From NCBI GenBank assembly GCA_965369995.1, contig CBDURO010000060.1:1-6797 (forward strand): a stretch of 6,797 nt of DNA. The letters run 5' to 3'. Position 1 is the first letter of the stretch; each line of letters begins with the position of its first letter. The notes beneath the pieces are model-generated. The model worked only from the letters and a program-made list of their open reading frames with translations, was not told the origin of the DNA and ran no database searches. This document shows, piece after piece, positions 4,300 through 6,797 of the stretch. A program made the position numbers and the translations under genes. This stretch comes from JAHJCW01 sp965369995. GTDB lineage: Bacteria > Fidelibacterota > Marinisomatia > Marinisomatales > JAHJCW01.

Positions 4300-6708
4300 A
4301 TGAGCGAAAAATATAGTAAAGATTCAGTGATGGAATCCAATGATTCAAACAAAACAGGAACATATCCTGTAATGCCATTAAGGAATACGGTACTTTTTCC
4401 GCAACAAGTTATCCCAATTTATATAGGACGAGAAAAATCATTAAAACTTATTGAAGAATTAGACCCTAAAGATAAACATATTGTTGTAGTTGCCCAAGAA
4501 GACGGTTCTATTGAAGATCCTAAACCAACAGATTTGTATGCTTACGGAACATTGGCAGTTGTTTTAAAAGTTTTTGATATGCCCGATAACAGTAAATCGG
4601 CTATCGTGCAGGGTGTACAAAGAGTAAAGATTTTATCATATATAAAAGAAAAACCATATTTTACCGCATCTATTGAAAGAATTGAAACCAAAGAAACCAA
4701 TGGTGATGTAGAGCTTGATGTACTAAAAAATAATTTACATACTACATTTAATGAGCTCGTAAAAGTTGCCCCAAATCTGACTGAAGAGCATTCTGGGATG
4801 TTGACGAATATACAGAAACCATCTCGTCTCGCCGATAGAGCGATTTCCCTTGTGTCAGTTCCAAATTCAGAGAAACAAGATATATTAGAGGAATTGGATA
4901 TCAAGAAAAGGGTAACAAAATCGATAAAAATTTTAAATAGTGAGATTCAAAGGATAAAATTAGGCGAAGAGATTCAAAGCGAAGTACAAGATGAAATTGC
5001 GAAATCGCAACGCGAATATTATTTGCGTGAGCAGATGAAAGCAATCAGAAAAGAGTTGGGTGAGGATGAATCATCAGTTGATTTGAAAGAACTGGAAGAT
5101 CGTGTAAAAGAGGCAAAAATGACGGGAGAAGCTCAAAAAGTTGCGCTAAAAGAATTAAACAGATTAACAAAGATTCCCACTCAATCACCGGAATATTCGG
5201 TTGCGCGTACTTATGTTGAATGGTTAGCCGATCTGCCTTGGAGTAAGTCAACAAAAGATCAAATAAATATTGAGAAAGCGCATAAAATATTAGATGAAGA
5301 TCACTATGGACTTACTAGGGTAAAAGAAAGAATTCTTGAATATTTGGCAGTGCGTAATTTAAAACAGAAAAAGGATCCCGATGCTGGCGTACGCGGTCCA
5401 ATTTTATGTTTTGCAGGACCTCCCGGTGTAGGAAAAACATCACTTGGTAAATCAATTGCTAGGGCGATGGGCAGAAAATTTGTCCGCATATCGCTTGGTG
5501 GTGTTCGGGATGAAGCAGAAATTCGAGGTCATCGCAGAACGTATATTGGTGCGCTCCCCGGAAGAATAATCCAATCAATCAAAAAAGCAGGTTCTAATAA
5601 TCCAATATTCATGCTCGATGAAATCGATAAAATTGGTGCTGATTTTCGTGGTGATCCATCATCAGCTTTATTAGAAGTATTAGATCCCGAACAGAATTAT
5701 TCATTCAGCGATCATTATCTTGAAGTAGATTTTGATTTAAGTAAAGTATTGTTTATTGCAACCGGTAATTACAAAGATGCTATTCCACCAGCGCTGCAAG
5801 ATCGTATGGAAATTTTGGATTTTTCAGGGTATATCGAAGATGAAAAAGTAAAAATAGCACAAAGACATCTTATTCCTAAACAAATCGAAGAAAATGGATT
5901 GACAGACAAGGATGTAAGTTTTGAAGTTTCGGGAATAAAAGAATTACTTCGATCGTACACACGTGAAGCTGGGGTTAGAAACCTTGAGAGGGAAATCGCA
6001 AATGTATTGCGTAAAGTCGCGCGTGATAAAGTTGAGAAAAAAGCCGGGAAAATTAAAATCACCAAGAAACATGTCACAGATTATCTTGGTGCTGCGAGAT
6101 TCTATTCCGATATTGCTGAAAGAACCACCAAGCCAGGAATCGTTATCGGTTTAGCATGGACTATTGCTGGCGGTGATATTTTATTTATTGAAGCATCAAA
6201 AATGAAGGGTAATGGCAAATTAACTCTTACCGGCAAATTGGGCGATGTAATGAAGGAATCGGCTACGGCAGCATTAACTTATGTTAGAGCGCATGCTAAA
6301 TTATTCGGAATTGATGAGGATTTTTACAAGGAAACTGATGTCCACATCCATGTTCCTGCAGGTGCGATACCTAAAGATGGACCATCCGCTGGTGTGGGTA
6401 TATTTACAGCGCTTGTATCCTTATTATCAAATAAATCAGTGACGGGTGGTTTAGCAATGACTGGTGAAATAACATTGCGCGGTAATGTATTGCCAATTGG
6501 TGGTGTTAAAGAAAAAGTAACTTCTGCCCACCGTTTAGGTATTAAAACAATAATTCTCCCAAATCATAATCAAAAGGATTTAGAAGAAATTCCTGAGCAT
6601 ATTAAAAAAGATTTGGTTTTTCATTTCGCAAGTGATATGAAAGACGTAATTAAGGTAGCAATACCGGAAATTAAGATTGATGACGTGAGAAAGAAGGAAA
6701 CAAAATAA
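4300..6708 (+). CDS. lon: ATP-dependent protease Lon (LonA type)
   Basis: A homohexameric cytosolic AAA+ serine protease that degrades misfolded and selected regulatory proteins. It has 802 residues, close to the 784 of E. coli. The N-terminal substrate-binding domain covers about residues 20-215 and starts with YPVMPLRNTVLFP. A helical, coiled-coil-like linker covers about 215-310 and includes SQREYYLREQMKAIRKELGE. In the AAA+ module, Walker A is GPPGVGKTS (373-381, K379), Walker B is FMLDEID (437-443, D440/E441), the probable arginine finger is R502 in DRME, and sensor-2 is R560 in REAGVR. The C-terminal peptidase has S696 in PKDGPSAG and K739 in GGVKEK, the Ser-Lys dyad at the 43-residue spacing of E. 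coli S679/K722. No frameshift or missing catalytic residue is seen. The gene ends in tandem TAATAA stops and appears to be transcribed separately from lipA. Confidence 0.98.
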   Translation: MSEKYSKDSVMESNDSNKTGTYPVMPLRNTVLFPQQVIPIYIGREKSLKLIEELDPKDKHIVVVAQEDGSIEDPKPTDLYAYGTLAVVLKVFDMPDNSKSAIVQGVQRVKILSYIKEKPYFTASIERIETKETNGDVELDVLKNNLHTTFNELVKVAPNLTEEHSGMLTNIQKPSRLADRAISLVSVPNSEKQDILEELDIKKRVTKSIKILNSEIQRIKLGEEIQSEVQDEIAKSQREYYLREQMKAIRKELGEDESSVDLKELEDRVKEAKMTGEAQKVALKELNRLTKIPTQSPEYSVARTYVEWLADLPWSKSTKDQINIEKAHKILDEDHYGLTRVKERILEYLAVRNLKQKKDPDAGVRGPILCFAGPPGVGKTSLGKSIARAMGRKFVRISLGGVRDEAEIRGHRRTYIGALPGRIIQSIKKAGSNNPIFMLDEIDKIGADFRGDPSSALLEVLDPEQNYSFSDHYLEVDFDLSKVLFIATGNYKDAIPPALQDRMEILDFSGYIEDEKVKIAQRHLIPKQIEENGLTDKDVSFEVSGIKELLRSYTREAGVRNLEREIANVLRKVARDKVEKKAGKIKITKKHVTDYLGAARFYSDIAERTTKPGIVIGLAWTIAGGDILFIEASKMKGNGKLTLTGKLGDVMKESATAALTYVRAHAKLFGIDEDFYKETDVHIHVPAGAIPKDGPSAGVGIFTALVSLLSNKSVTGGLAMTGEITLRGNVLPIGGVKEKVTSAHRLGIKTIILPNHNQKDLEEIPEHIKKDLVFHFASDMKDVIKVAIPEIKIDDVRKKETK

Positions 6709-6740
6709 TAAAATAGGTGTAATTTTCGACCCATTATTTT

Positions 6741-6797
6741 GGGCGTTTAGCTCAGCTGGTCAGAGCGCTGCCCTTACAAGGCAGATGTCGGGAGTTC
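6741..6797 (+). tRNA. tRNA-Val (anticodon TAC), 3' end cut by the window
   Basis: The first 57 nt of a tRNA. The acceptor 5' strand is GGGCGTT (6741-6747), followed by TA. The D arm is GCTC (6750-6753)/GAGC (6763-6766) around AGCTGGTCA. The anticodon stem CTGCC/GGCAG encloses the loop CTTACAA, with anticodon TAC at 6775-6777 (valine, GTA and other GTN codons by wobble). The variable loop and the T-arm 5' strand GGGAG-TTC then reach the window edge. The T-loop, the 3' acceptor strand and CCA status cannot be seen. It starts 32 nt after the lon stop on the same strand. The next gene may be another tRNA, but that lies outside the window. Confidence 0.95.

Noticed and set aside
4542..4904. Minus-strand open frame of 120 codons inside lon, and other minus-strand frames in the window
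   Set aside because: They lie antisense to strongly supported genes, have low-complexity Ser/Phe/Leu-rich translations and no recognisable motifs; they are shadows of the real coding frame.
6702..6740. Rho-independent terminator between lon and tRNA-Val
   Set aside because: AAAATAAT (6702-6709) can pair with ATTATTTT (6733-6740), but the stem is all A-T with a long loop, and the T-run is part of the stem and runs into the tRNA acceptor. Too weak to annotate.
1..6797. A novel defence, mobile or biosynthetic system
   Set aside because: The genes are recognisable housekeeping functions with intact motifs. No transposase, integrase, toxin-antitoxin pair, CRISPR repeats or nuclease cluster was found on either strand.

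Overview
This is an AT-rich, densely packed stretch of a bacterial chromosome. Every convincing gene lies on the + strand, and nearly all are housekeeping genes. Several features suggest the FCB group (Bacteroidota, Ignavibacteriota or Chlorobiota): the long-form PTPS-like protein resembles Bacteroidota homologues, Shine-Dalgarno sequences are often weak or absent, and a TAnnTTTG-type promoter motif lies ahead of lon. The lineage is an inference and was not tested by a search.

Layout. (1) 1-621: the C-terminal end of a metallo-beta-lactamase-fold hydrolase, then a small degenerate response-regulator receiver-like protein. (2) 625-1281: endonuclease III (nth), starting 3 nt after the receiver-like gene and without a visible Shine-Dalgarno. 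(3) 1282-1553: a 272-nt non-coding spacer unlike the rest of the window, with two hairpin-forming segments and a G-poor degenerate heptamer repeat. (4) 1554-2672: pterin genes, namely a PTPS/QueD-family protein lacking the usual catalytic cysteine, a tiny unrecognised ORF that may be frameshifted, and folE (GTP cyclohydrolase I). (5) 2679-4165: lipB and lipA, the endogenous lipoate pathway. (6) 4166-4299: a spacer with a candidate promoter. (7) 4300-6708: lon protease, complete and with an intact active site. (8) From 6741: a tRNA-Val(TAC), cut by the window end.

How they fit together. FolE makes 7,8-dihydroneopterin triphosphate from GTP, which is the substrate of PTPS/QueD-family enzymes, so these two genes form a pathway pair. 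LipB transfers octanoate from acyl carrier protein to lipoyl domains, and LipA inserts the two sulfurs. The spacing from 1554 to 4165 (overlap or gaps of 6-19 nt) suggests one pterin-lipoate transcription unit, with lon transcribed separately.

I found no mobile element, CRISPR array, defence system or other clearly novel system. The points most worth a second look are the Cys-less PTPS active-site motif, the small ORF between it and folE, the composite repeat-like spacer after nth, and the receiver-like protein with no acidic pocket.
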